DNA of 64,000 nt from Adiantum capillus-veneris (lineage: Eukaryota > Streptophyta > Polypodiopsida > Polypodiales > Pteridaceae), in NCBI GenBank assembly GCA_014529385.2, contig CM043959.1, forward strand, positions 51,079,253 through 51,143,252, given 5' to 3'. Under the pieces are notes generated by a model. That model was not told the DNA's origin, searched no databases, and was given only the letters and a program-made list of their open reading frames with translations. Below, piece by piece: positions 24,300 through 34,891 of this stretch; position 1 is the first letter of the stretch; each line of letters opens with the position of its first letter. Both the position numbers and the translations under genes were made by a program.

Positions 24300-24830
24300 G
24301 CTATGTGTTTCCTAAACCATGCTGCCACTCCCGTCCTAAAACTACATCAGCACGGTCCATGTTCATAACTTGGAAGTTAAGGGTCATTGTATGATCTTGA
24401 ACAATAAGCTCAACTCCTTGAACTACCGTATCCCATACTTCTTTATCATTCCCAGACATCTACTCCACCACATACTTATGAGAGCAGAGAGTCTGTGTAA
24501 GCTTTAATTTCTTGACTAGCTTATAGTTCAAGAAGTTATGAGTTGCAACATCATCTCTAAAATACAAATACGTTGTCCGTTAATAGTGCCATGCATGCGA
24601 ATCAGATCATGGGGGCCAAAGGTGGGCTGCCACATTGAAGCTGGCACACAACACTTGTGCTTTTCTTCCATATGAAGAACCTCTATAGCACAATATTTAG
24701 GAGATGAATCTAATGTGAGGCGTTGCACCGTGTGCATGGCCTTTTCTTTGCCTTGCAAAAGAGGACAATCTTTATTGTTATGTTGGTCCAAAAGACATCT
24801 AAAACACAAATTGTGTTTCTTTGCACGCTC
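24300..24830 (-). pseudogene. Zinc knuckle and protease, broken
   Basis: The zinc knuckle C-F-R-C-L-L-D-Q-H-N-N-K-D-C lies near 24765-24810. The protease region follows (LIRMHGTINGQRICIL at about 24560-24610, then after a shift NFLNYKLVKKLKL). The canonical D-S-G-A is not readable. Confidence 0.65.
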
Positions 24831-25877
24831 AAAATCAGCAGTGTTGAGAGACCCACGCGAAGTATCTCGTGATTGCTTAGGCTTCTTAGCCTCTTGTGGA
24901 CGTGGAGAGGTAGATTGTCTCTTATTCCTCTTGGAACGTGTGGGAGATCTACCTCACCATTGGCTCTTAGCCACATTGCTCTTAGCAAAAGTATCTTAGA
25001 GTAGGGAACAATTCCTTTCCTCTCTTGGTCATCATCATATCTTTGCGCATGACTGATGGCTTCTTCCAAATTTTTTGGATATTGGATCTTGACATGAAGA
25101 CGATATTCTTTGTCAAGACCCCTATTAAAACCCCGTATCTTTTGGAATTCATCTAGACCTTCTAGTTTTAATATGATTTTCTGATACTTCGAATGGTACT
25201 ATGTGAGAGAGAGGCCAGATATGCGGCATGCATCCCATGCTAACCAATTCTTATCTTCTTCATTGGAGTCCAAAAACTCTTTGGAGAAAGAATCTTGAAA
25301 CACAACCCAAGACGGAGGACGAGCATCTATTGCAAATGTCATCCACCACTTATAGGCCTTGCCTTTAAGAGATAGACTTGTTTCCACAGCCGTCTTTATA
25401 TTTGAGGTGTGTTTCAATCTATGAATATCACTCCATTTGTGTAAGAACGTATTGACCGCATCCTTGTTGCGATCACGCTCTTCTCTGTGAAACTCAGGAA
25501 TGGTGATATTCTTAAGTAATGCATTGCTACCTTCTGCATCTTCTATCTACAACACTTGTCTCTTAGACTCCTTGAGTCGTGCGAGCTTGGTTCCCTTGAA
25601 CCGTGCCACTTGTGGCTCCTTGAGTCGTCTGTGAATTCATAAATTTCACAAGTAACTCCGTAATATTGGTAACATTTGGATTGAGTGCAGAGAGGTTGCT
25701 TTTAAGTACGCTTTGGTGATGTTCCAAAGTTTTGAAAGAAGCCATATCTACAAGCCCATGATCTCCTAAATCATCATCATCATGCATATTAGTGTTAGCA
25801 GCACCCGTGGTGCCCTGATTTTGATCTACGTGCTCAAAATCAAACATGTGTGTAGGTGGGATATCCTCACTAGCCAT
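24831..25877 (-). pseudogene. Chromovirus Gag, broken
   Basis: The likely start at 25877 gives MASEDIPPTHMFDFEHVD. The Gag core is at 25490-25070 (FLHKWSDIHRLKHTSNIKTA, then LKGKAYKWWMTFAI, then FQDSFSKEFLDS, and RGFNRGLDKEYRLHVK after a stop). It fits the retrotransposon Gag domain. Stops and shifts separate the blocks. Confidence 0.8.
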
Positions 25878-26617
25878 GGTAAACACACACTAATGCAAAG
25901 ACAAAAAAAAAAAAAAACAACTTGTACTTTGAGAAATTGAAGTCTTTGTGTTTTGTATGCTCCACGATTTACGTTGCATGCAAACCTCACCTTGCGGGAA
26001 TTTGAGCACTTCACTTGTCGTTCGTTGTAAGAACACCTTTGATGATTCTTCACAAAAACTCGTCGTTTTTGTGCAGGCTTTTCTTCACTTTGAAGCTACC
26101 TCCTTGAGGAAAAAAGAATTTTTGGAGGAAAACTTGCCTTCCTCCAAGAAGTGAAAAAGAAGGGTGAAGCTACTTCCTTGAAGTTTGAAGCTTTCCCTTT
26201 TCTTCTAGTTTTCCTTTCAACACAAGTAGACTATCTTTCCTTGTTATACACAACAAGGGCCAATGGCTTGATGGTAAAGTGTTGGTCTCTTATCCTCATG
26301 GGGTGCGTTTAACCTCCTTCATGCAAGGGTTAAGCGGGCCTCTCTACGCACGTAGCCAACTGAAGCCTTCGGAGCCTCGGTGCCGTCGAGTTGCCGGTTG
26401 AGATTGCCTTGTTCTCCCACCTTAGTCGTGCGTTGTGGAGGGCGTAGAGGTTGGCTGTCGTGTCTGTCTACGCGTTGCTCACACAGAAAACTGTTTCTGT
26501 CTTCTTTTTGTTGCACAACGGAGACGCCGCTGTCTGCGGAACATGGGAGAGGACTAGGGCGTCGCACGCACATGCAAGCCGCTTTTAGCCTCCTCCCAAA
26601 AATAGCTCGGATACTAG
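25878..26617 (-). other. Untranslated leader of the chromovirus, with a weak primer-binding site
   Basis: Next to the 5' LTR the minus strand reads TAGTATCCGAGC (26605-26616), which differs from TGGTATCAGAGC at two positions. The leader is GC-richer near 26340-26600 and has no recognised gene. Confidence 0.6.
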
Positions 26618-26740
26618 TGAAAGGGCGGTGGTAATGCGTGTCTTCGTCTCCACCCAACCATGCTATCTTATAGCCTCCCCCTAGCATACACACTGTCCAG
26701 CCGTGCCAGTGGCCTTGCCCATAGGACCCATGTCCTTACA
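26618..26740 (-). repeat. 5' LTR of the short-LTR chromovirus
   Basis: 123 bp, the partner of 20873-20995, followed by the target duplication TGTAA. Confidence 0.93.
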
Positions 26741-26745
26741 TGTAA

Positions 26746-27420
26746 ACTGTTAGTGCATTTGTCCAAGCAACCGTCTGGAAGGTATTGTAAGCATTTCAGT
26801 ATATAGCCAAAGGCCTATTTTGAAGGTGGCAGCTAAGAAAGACAAGCGAGACTTAAGCTTATCTCAAAATGTGACCCTTCATTTTTACATGTGCAGACTC
26901 TCTATTGTATATTGATCCTGAGTTTGATTTGGATGCACAGCCAATTGTGGAAGGTTTTTTTACAGTTTCATTGCTTGTGGGAGTTTCTTTAAGTACTATG
27001 TAGCTTTTAAGGATTGTTGTAAGGTTAGCTCTCTCAAGTTGATTGAGTCGTGAATTTGGATTTGTAGCAAGTCACCTAGGGATTGTGATATTTAGCTACA
27101 TAGAACTCATTTTTTCAATAGAACTCAAGGGGTTTTTGGGGATTACTTGCTTAAAAATAAATTTTGTCTGTTGTACTAATTCATATGGTTCTTGTTTGGT
27201 ATGCATTGAGATGTGGTAGCGTATTTCCTGCAATGAAAACTTATGCTCACAGTTCGGAGGCCATGATTCGCCCATTGTATATTACTCACATAATTGAAAA
27301 GTGAAGATGCATCATTTTTACATGTGCAAGTGTTTTGCGATATTTTGAGCTAGTGTTTTACTTGGATACATAGCCAGTTTTGGAAGGCTTTGTTGCAATT
27401 GCATCGCTTGTAGACTAACT
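26746..27420. repeat. Tandem repeat, copy 2, right piece
   Basis: Continues copy 2 after the element; it matches about 20020-20680 of copy 1, including TTGTAAGCATTTCA and AAGCTTATCTCAAAAT. This confirms the element is a precise insertion with target duplication TGTAA. Confidence 0.8.
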
Positions 27421-28269
27421 TGGACGTCGCAAAATGATATGCATCTTTACAATAGTGTATTGTTTAAGTTCTCTTTTTGCATAGATATATCAAGTAACGG
27501 TTTCATCATAGCCACAAGTTCTCCATTTTAAATTGCAAGATATTATATGGTAGCTCATTTATTATTGACTATAAGCAGCACAATTTAATACTTTTAAAGC
27601 TTGTGAGTATGGCTTTGTGTAGAATTCTAGGTTCTAGACACTAATGAGCTTAGCTAATGTTTGGTTATACCACCATATTAGTGAATTTGGAAATTTCCAA
27701 TTCCCCCTTTCAAAATGAGCTTAATATTTGAACACATGGAAAAATCTTAGCCAAAGTTTGAGAGAATGACTCAAAAGAGCTTTTCAAGGACTATCTTGTG
27801 GAAGGATTTGGCCTTTAAAAAATAGTTTGAGATTTTTCCATATGGCCAAATGCTTAAGACATGAGAGCTTGAGACTTTAGGGCAAATTTGTAAATCACCA
27901 TAATATGGTGTTTTATGTGAAACATCAAAAAGTGTGCATCTCTTATTTGTGTTGTGCATGTAGCTTCTCACAAGTGGACATTGTTACGAGTGAATTGGCC
28001 ATGCATTTTGTCAGGTTAAAAATGCATATCTAATAGTTGGGTTGAGCATTTTTTAAGCTATTCATGATGGATTTCGTGGAAGGTGGAGAAAGAGTAAACA
28101 ACATTGTGTAGTTTTGAGAGTGTGGTATATTTGTATTTGTGTAGCATGTAGGATCAAAAGATTCACATCCATGGCATCAATACTATCCACATCATTGTTT
28201 GTTGGTGATCAAGGAACTTGTGTATTTGAAAATTATTTAATACTCCTTTGTAAAATGAGTCATTATAGA
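27421..28269. other. Unassigned AT-rich spacer
   Basis: No motif, repeat or plausible coding frame was recognised here. It ends at the ATAGA target duplication (28265-28269). Confidence 0.6.
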
Positions 28270-28456
28270 TGAAGGGGATCCGGGAGCACCACAGACAGAG
28301 AGTGAGAGAGAGAGAAGGAGACACACACAATGTGGGTGGGGAGACTCAAAAGAGTGAGTAGCCCCCTATACACTTATGCTATGTATAAGGTATACAAGTC
28401 AGTGGGCGCCCAGACTCTAGGCGGCCGGGCAAGGCACAGGTGCCTATACCCCAACA
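28270..28456 (-). repeat. 3' LTR of the Gag-protease element
   Basis: 187 bp, TGTTGGGG...CCCTTCA type on the minus strand; the partner is 31768-31954. It contains a short GA run. Confidence 0.93.
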
Positions 28457-28535
28457 ACCTCCCACTTAAAGGCGACTGTGCCTTTAAGCAAGAGAACCTA
28501 GTCTAAAGACTACAAAAGGCGAGAGAAAACCGCTC

Positions 28536-30425
28536 TCAACCGATGCCCACTGGCTGGCTGTGATCGTGTGCATCCGGCTGTCCTGCTCCCGTGTAAGTCC
28601 ATACATCACCAGACGTACCGCACACGTACTGCAAGTATGTACGCAATACCTGCATATCTCCCTCGTGCACTATGCCATCATCAGTCAACAAACGACTGAC
28701 AACCCCAACTGCAAATGCTCCCACTACAGCTGCGATATCCGGTCTCAAGATCAACATCTCATACATGAGACCACCGAATGCCGATGCAATGCTAGCGGGC
28801 CCTGCTAGCTCTACGGAGCATGCATCAACATATATATCCCTGGAAATAGGCATCTCTGACTGACAAGGCGTGTCAGCCACATGCATCTCCTGATTGTCCA
28901 CAAAAGACGCATCAACCTGTCGTGCAACCTCAGAGCACACCAGCTGCTCTAGGTGTCTACTGAAAGACATATCCTGCATAACTATATCCCCATGCTCACT
29001 GTCGAGCATAGAAAGAAATGATTGCATAATCGTTGACGTCTCAGCCTCCTCTACAATCATCCACTGCAAACATGACCACTCAATCTGTTGTGCCTCACTA
29101 GAGGTCTCACGCTCTACCTCCTTATGCATAGACTCTTGCACAACGTCCTCCTGTCGTGACTCACTAGAGAAAGACCGCTCTACCTGTCTATCCTGCATAG
29201 GAGTATCTCGCACAACTGACTCTCTGCTTTGCTCAGTCACTAGCAAAGCATGCATGTTTGACTCTGTCACCTCTCTGTGTGATTGCTCAAGTCGTGTCCC
29301 AACTATGTGCACAACGAGCTCACTACTCTGCATTCCATGCAAAGCACCCTGTAACCCATGAGCAAAAGAGACTGTCCGGGTCTCTCGCTCTCTATATGGC
29401 TGTAACAAGATTGAGACTCGACCATCTCGCACCAGTACTACGTGCAATGGGTACCATGTGCCAACTCTAGCACCTCTCGCAATCACTAGCGAACCCAAAT
29501 GCAACGCAAAAGATCCCTCAAGCAGCGATACCCAATATCCACTATCCCGTAACTGTCTGACTGAGATCAAATCCCGTCTCAGATCTGGCACATAGCGCAC
29601 ATGACGCAGGGTAAATCTCATACCACTGGGCAAGGACAAACATACATCTCCTGCACCCTCAATGTCATACACAACACCATCAGCCATGTGCACACAACCA
29701 AGTCTCCCACTAGAAAACGTGCTAAACCACTCACGATGTGACGTGACATGGAAAGTAGCATCTGAATCTAGTAACCAATGTGAAGACAATGTGCAATCTG
29801 ATATGCAATCCGTAGACATAAGATCGTATGAAGACAAGCTAGATGTAAATGTGACATCGTCGTCACAAGCATACTCAATAACCACCGTACTGATCTCACT
29901 AGCATCTGTCATGCCCAAATCTGCATCACGCATTTGTCGCCTCCGTTGTCTCAAACGCCTGAAACATCGACGCCTAATGTGCCCTCTATGTCCACAATGC
30001 CAACATGTCAAGTCTCTATGCCATCGAGACTTGCGTGTGGGACCAATCTCTCCCATGGTCATAGAAGTGGGACTAGACTCCCCTGTAGACATGGATGTCA
30101 TGTACATAGCATGTAAACTCTTCCATAAAGCATGAGTTGTAGTCTCCCTCGAGACCTGCCAGTAAACAGACTCAACCAGATGCAAATGAATTGTAGACAT
30201 GGCTAACTCATCAAGATCCTGCCAATCATCATCACGCATAGACTTGGGCTTCGCCGATAAACCAAGCAAGGGTTTATCCTGCCCCAAATCTGCCAATGCA
30301 ACAAGCATATGCTCCTTCCAAGCAACAAAATCTGCACCATCAAACTGTGTCAAACCATAACGCTGGAAGTCAAATGAAAAATCAGTCATAATGCTCACAA
30401 AAGAGCAACCAAAAATGAGTAGCAA
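28536..30425 (-). CDS. copia Gag-protease-like polyprotein with acidic linker and reverse transcriptase tail
   Basis: An uninterrupted frame of 629 codons; the likely start is Met13 (position 30389, MTDFSFDFQRYGLTQFDG). Order: a Gag N-terminus with F-D-G-A-D-F-V-A-W-K at about 28-37; Gag core to about 110; zinc knuckle C141/C144/H149/C154 in a very Arg-rich setting; a retropepsin-like site HWLLDSDATFHVTSH with Asp220, but the usual Gly is Asp, so proteolysis is doubtful; the post-protease segment VRYVPDLRRDLISVRQL; a Ser/Glu/Gln-rich acidic linker of about 180 residues; and a tail (GGLMYEMLILRPDIAAVVG to LQYVCGT) like the end of copia reverse transcriptase. The pre-integrase domain, integrase and catalytic reverse transcriptase are missing. 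It probably makes a particle protein for its own RNA. Confidence 0.85.
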   Translation of the reverse strand: MLLIFGCSFVSIMTDFSFDFQRYGLTQFDGADFVAWKEHMLVALADLGQDKPLLGLSAKPKSMRDDDWQDLDELAMSTIHLHLVESVYWQVSRETTTHALWKSLHAMYMTSMSTGESSPTSMTMGEIGPTRKSRWHRDLTCWHCGHRGHIRRRCFRRLRQRRRQMRDADLGMTDASEISTVVIEYACDDDVTFTSSLSSYDLMSTDCISDCTLSSHWLLDSDATFHVTSHREWFSTFSSGRLGCVHMADGVVYDIEGAGDVCLSLPSGMRFTLRHVRYVPDLRRDLISVRQLRDSGYWVSLLEGSFALHLGSLVIARGARVGTWYPLHVVLVRDGRVSILLQPYRERETRTVSFAHGLQGALHGMQSSELVVHIVGTRLEQSHREVTESNMHALLVTEQSRESVVRDTPMQDRQVERSFSSESRQEDVVQESMHKEVERETSSEAQQIEWSCLQWMIVEEAETSTIMQSFLSMLDSEHGDIVMQDMSFSRHLEQLVCSEVARQVDASFVDNQEMHVADTPCQSEMPISRDIYVDACSVELAGPASIASAFGGLMYEMLILRPDIAAVVGAFAVGVVSRLLTDDGIVHEGDMQVLRTYLQYVCGTSGDVWTYTGAGQPDAHDHSQPVGIG

Positions 30426-31753
30426 ATGTCAACCAAATCAGCCCTAAACTGGCTCGAATCGCATCAACAAAAGTCTGCAAATATGGTTGCAAATCAGCCC
30501 CAAAACAACCCCAAAATTCAGCTCTTAAACAGCTGCATAAACAAGTCACAAACATGTCCCATATCAGCCTACAACTGAGTCATACATGGACACCTGCAAA
30601 GAGGAAACAATGGCTGAAAATTCAGCGCCCAAATAAGCCCTCAAACATGCCTGTAAACTTGTAAAGCTGTAGCTAAAACCTGCTGAAAAACCTCAAGCCA
30701 TTAGTGCTCGAATCCGGCTACCTAGCTCGTAGCCACAGAAGCATACATCACAATACTCACTCCTGTGAGTGTGCCAAGATAACTGTACGCCTGTCAAACC
30801 CGTGAGCTAATCACCAAGCCCACACTATGCGGTATCGATGCATACACATGCACAAATCTCCCACCTGCAGAGAACACCACACGCAAATGTTGAGTGCAAC
30901 CCGCAATCTCTACCTAGATTGCATAAATGATGCGCATAAAACTCCTGGGAAAATTTCGCCAGAGTTTCGTCAGTAAAACGGCCACAAAACAAGTAACCAA
31001 ACTGACTGCACGCTCAAAACCATGAGCAACCAAAGCGCATCAAACCGTACTCCAAATGCATGCACCAAATCTCCACACTTTGCATACATCATTGCAAACA
31101 CCTGCAAATCTAGTACACAAATATCTGCTCTACCTGTGACTGCCAAAAAACATGCTCGAGGCATACATTGCCGAGCTCAAAATGCAATCCCATTAGTCTC
31201 CCTGAGCATCAAACCACATAAGGCATACATCGTATCCTCCCACCTGTGAGGAAACTTGCAGCAAATGTCACTCTCACATCTGAGAGCAAACCATGTGTGG
31301 AATCCTCGACACACAATAAACAACTGCTGCTGCAGCAAAAAATTCAGTGTTCAGAATTTAAAAATTCTGATATGACGAGCGCGTCCGGAGCGTGCCAAAA
31401 CCCCAAGGTAGACTCCTGGATCACATGTATCCGAGTCCGGGTGTGAAAGCTATGCCAAAAAACCTCCGTTTCGACCCAAAAACGCAACATAAACTGCCAA
31501 AAGAGGGCTGAAAATGCAGCTCCTCAACCGTAGCTCGAATGAAGTTTTTGATGGCTCGAATGGCTTCGAAAAGGGGGTAAAATGTCAGGACACCTGATGG
31601 AAACGCTCTCGAAAAGTTGAATTTGCCGATGCCGAAGTCGAAACCCTGTTTGCACTCTTCAAAGTGCGCTCGCGCGCGGACGCGATTTCGGGAATGAAAC
31701 TGACTCTCCGATGTCATCGTGATTGTGCACACACGCGCTCCCTCCGCACCTAC
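30426..31753 (-). other. Long untranslated leader of the Gag-protease element
   Basis: 1.3 kb between the primer-binding site and the ORF. No coding frame is supported. The minus strand has repeated GGCTGATTTG/GGGCTGA-like words near 30420-30660. It would hold any packaging signal. Confidence 0.6.
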
Positions 31754-31765
31754 GCTCTGATACCA
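31754..31765 (-). other. tRNA primer-binding site, initiator-Met type
   Basis: The minus strand reads TGGTATCAGAGC, two bases inside the 5' LTR end. Confidence 0.9.
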
Positions 31766-31767
31766 AT

Positions 31768-31954
31768 TGAAGGGAATCGGGGAGCACCATAGATAGAGAG
31801 TGAGAGAGAGAGAAGGAGACACACACAATGTGGGTGGGGAGACTCAAAAGAGTGAGCAGCCCCCTATACACTTATGCTATGTGTAAGGTATACAAATCAG
31901 TGGGCGCCCAGACCCTGGGCGGCCAGGCAAGGCAGAGGCGCCTATACCCCAACA
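31768..31954 (-). repeat. 5' LTR of the Gag-protease element
   Basis: 187 bp, the partner of 28270-28456, followed by ATAGA. Confidence 0.93.
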
Positions 31955-32302
31955 ATAGAGATGGTCTTACTTTCTAAATTTGGAATTTGTCATGGTTAGG
32001 GAGAAAATATCCTTGATGCTCTTTATTATCAATTGTACTGCCTATGATTTCCATAATCACATATAATGCTTTGCTTTTAACAAAGTGGAGGAGGGGGTTC
32101 CACTATATTACATTTGTGAGAGGGTTTGATAAATTTCAAGAGGAAGAAAGTGCCCAATCATTGGTCTTGAATGGACTAAGTGAAACATTGAGAATTAAAT
32201 AGTGCACTTTCTTGTGAATATGAAAAGATTTTCACTGTTTCTCTAGGGAACTCTATGAACCACTTAGAAAGTTTACATGGTACTTACATTGCACTTAAAA
32301 AC
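31955..32302. other. Unassigned spacer
   Basis: No gene is firmly recognised. A stretch near 32130-32300 reads weakly like a copia Gag fragment on the plus strand (ESLSLNGLS-like, then Y-E-K-I), but this is too degraded to claim. Confidence 0.4.
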
Positions 32303-33240
32303 CTAAATGCAAGGTTTAGTTTTAATACACAATGTATCAATCTTGATGTATACCTCTATACGATCAACATTGTCTCTAATCTTTGAGTTGCTTGCATCAA
32401 TCCCTAGAGCTATCAATGCACTTGAGAGAGCAATGATCTTTGCATCAATTACCATCACCTCAGAATCAGATGCACCACATGCTCCTCCCTCCATGTTGTC
32501 TTTCAGTGTTTGAAGCTCAGTCAATTGCCCTTGAAGCACTGCTGCAGCTGAAGATGTTCCCTCTATCTTCCACACGCTCTGACTTTTCTCTTGTAGTTGC
32601 ACTTGGGTTGCATTTAGTGTGATTTTTACACTCTCCATAGTACTTTTTCTTGTAGCCAACATCTGCTCCACTTTCACCACAATTTGGAGGTTAACAGAGT
32701 TGCAATTCAAAAATGAGTGAGGGCCCAAACTACAAGAAATAGAAGTTATCTCCCCATGGTCAATGAGAGCCTTCAGAGTGGATTGTGTGGTCCGAGTCAC
32801 ATGTTGACCATTCTCATTGCAATCAATCTAGTTCTTGAGCTTTTTGTCCATCCCGCCTGGGAGCTTCTTGCAATGATCTAGGACATGTTCACTAAAAACA
32901 TCCCATGCAACCTTCCGCTAACCCGTTGGACTCTACATGGTACCTGGGCATCTCTCATATACAAACAAGGTTGAAAACTTGTGCGTGATTTCTTTGTTGG
33001 TTGGCATGTCTTGATATACTTTGTGAAACAATAATCTACATTTTTTTGCATATTCATGATGCACCATATCCAAGAAGATCCTCGCACCCTTCTCCATTTC
33101 TTTGTGAAGAATGCCAGCCAATCCTCATATGTCACATCCTCATCAAAAAAATGTTGGTACAGCTTGCCTTCCAAACTCATACCATACTCCTTGTATAGGT
33201 CATGTCGTGTAAAGTAGAATCTGATCTACTTGGGATATTG
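32303..33240 (-). pseudogene. Unrecognised coding-like relic
   Basis: I do not recognise this gene. On the minus strand, pieces in alternating frames read like one protein: FYFTRHDLYKEYGMSLEGKL, then FFDEDVTYEDWLAFFTKK, ARIFLDMVHHEYAKKC, KEITHKFSTLFVYERCPG, LDHCKKLPGGMDKKLKN, and a 165-codon open stretch (32303-32800). That last part includes EQMLATRKSTMESVKITLNA and ELQTLKDNMEGG, probably helical or coiled-coil. Frame changes near 33090 and 32940 and an in-frame TAG near 32830 suggest a decayed gene, or exons without visible splice sites. No LTR or terminal repeat frames it. It could be a captured host gene fragment or an unknown transposon ORF. Confidence 0.4.
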
Positions 33241-33663
33241 AGCCTTTCGAGAGGCTATGGTTGAGCACAAAAATTTAGAGAGAAGGGGATTAGTAAAAGA
33301 ACTTCCACCTCCATGTAAAAATTGCATTCAACAATAAAACTTATGAAATGTGGACATGGGAAAAAAACTGGCAAACCTTTAACATCTAAATTTTTCAACC
33401 AAAAAGTACTAATTTAACAGATTCATCTATTCATGAGAAGGAAATGGGTGATTACCATTTCTCTTATCAGAGGCAAGAAAGGTGTCCTTTCACGACAAAC
33501 TTGCACCACTCTTGGACTTGCTACAGCTGAAATGCAAGCTGGTGGATGCAACTCAACCGGTAATTTTTTTGGTAGGGTTCACTTTCGCGGTGGTGTCTTC
33601 ATTTTGGTGTCCCAATAAAAAAGGCATCAAATCTCATCCAACAATGAGTGCAACACCCTCAGT

Positions 33664-33668
<5 letters not shown>
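33241..33668. other. Unassigned spacer
   Basis: No recognised feature before the GA microsatellite. Confidence 0.5.

Positions 33669-33751
<83 letters not shown>
33669..33751. repeat. (GA)n microsatellite
   Basis: About 83 bp of perfect AG/GA repeat. A shorter GA run follows at about 33836-33862. Confidence 0.95.
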
Positions 33752-33755
<4 letters not shown>

Positions 33756-33834
33756 AGAAGAATAAGATAATCCACCATTTCAAGAGTCTATGCAAGGAAA
33801 TCTAACCCAACAAAGATGAGCAAGCATCAACAGC

Positions 33835-33865
<31 letters not shown>

Positions 33866-34071
33866 CTAGCTTGAGGAAGAAATGGCTCGTAGCGGTCTCG
33901 TGACACTAGTGGCATAGCACAGCAGAGAGTGAGCTCTGAAAGAGTTGAAAGCAAGAGAAATCCATGCAAAGCAACCTTGGTGCATGCCAGCACTGAGCAA
34001 ATTACCTTTTGCATGCTTCCATTCCAAAAAATGATAAAATCTTGAAGTGATGTTTTCAAATCTTGGTACCT

Positions 34072-34157
34072 CCTTAATCAATATAGACTAGACCCTCACC
34101 CAATATGAAAGTACCCTTAATCAATATAGACTAGACCCTCACCCAATATGAAAGTAC
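34072..34157. repeat. 43-bp perfect tandem duplication
   Basis: The unit starting CCTTAATCAATATAGACTAG at 34072 is repeated exactly from 34115. Confidence 0.95.
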
Positions 34158-34891
34158 CAAAGTGATCCACCAATTTTTCCCCAAAACCTGACCACTTTTT
34201 CATGCTTTCACCCCACGCCATGGGGGAGCCAGGGAGGGACTCCCCACGTCCAAAGCCTTGCACCGTTGGCATCTCCTTCTACAATCCCTTCTTAATGACC
34301 CACTCCCCTTTCATTGCAGGGCCCCATTTTTTTCCATTGACTCCTGCTTCACCCGAGCATCATCGACAGTCCACAGGTGGTCGACGAATGTCTTTTGGTA
34401 GCGTCCGCCGATGTTCGTCTCAGGGCAGGGAGCACCGTGAGAGACAGAGCGTTGGGGGATCTTGTGGATTTGCTTGTTTTGGTAGTTGAGGGGGGACGGA
34501 GTCTCCTATTTTAGAGCTTACCACTCCAGATGTAGAGGATGAGGACACTAATGCACTCGGCATGGACACTACTATAGAGTAAAGTATGACGGCGAGGCGG
34601 ACTTTGGTACATCACAAGGTAGGGTTTCAATGTCATCTTCAGATTCTTATATACTCGACGTAAAAGAATTGTTTTGTAAAATTCAAATACCAACAACCCG
34701 ATCATGGTTGCTACATTGAGAAAGCATTGCATGCTCGATTTCCAAATGCCCCAATGAGCGTTTTTTAGCAAATTGGTTGGAGGGATATATCAAAACAATT
34801 AAAAACAAGAAATCAAGTGTACAACAAGGGCTATCATGGTGGCAACATGGAAAATGCAAAGTGGGAGTGGGCAATGTAGGAAAAGGAAGAA
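34158..34891. other. Unassigned spacer
   Basis: No recognised gene. Short frames here lack any family motif. Confidence 0.5.

Larger units (their letters stand above)
20873..26740 (-). mobile_element. Ty3/gypsy chromovirus with very short LTRs, full length but decayed
   Basis: 5868 bp with 123-bp LTRs at both ends (TGAAAGGGCGG...CCTTACA on the plus strand) and a perfect TGTAA target duplication (20868-20872 and 26741-26745). A polypurine tract and a weak primer-binding site are in place. The order is Gag, zinc knuckle, protease, reverse transcriptase, RNase H, integrase, chromodomain. The LTRs differ at about 10 of 123 positions by eye, so the insertion is old. Several frameshifts and stops inactivate it. 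Confidence 0.94.
28270..31954 (-). mobile_element. Non-autonomous copia element with an intact Gag-protease-like ORF
   Basis: 3685 bp, with 187-bp LTRs (28270-28456 and 31768-31954), a perfect ATAGA target duplication (28265-28269 and 31955-31959), an initiator-Met type primer-binding site (31754-31765) and a copia-type purine tract next to the 3' LTR (AAGTGGGAGGT on the minus strand). One long ORF is present. Integrase and the catalytic part of reverse transcriptase are absent, and only a reverse transcriptase tail-like piece remains. It must rely on enzymes from another copia element. By eye the LTRs differ at about 12 of 187 positions. Confidence 0.93.

Noticed and set aside
26250-26340. 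tRNA-like stretch (TGGCTTGATGG resembles an A box) in the chromovirus leader
   Set aside because: No B box, no cloverleaf or anticodon stem can be drawn, so neither a tRNA gene nor a SINE is supported.
28894-30135. Plus-strand frames of about 155 codons opposite the Gag-protease ORF
   Set aside because: They are antisense shadows of a real frame with recognised domains on the minus strand.
34202-34489. 95-codon plus-strand frame
   Set aside because: Low-complexity Pro/Ser/Arg composition, no motif and no neighbouring exon or promoter support.
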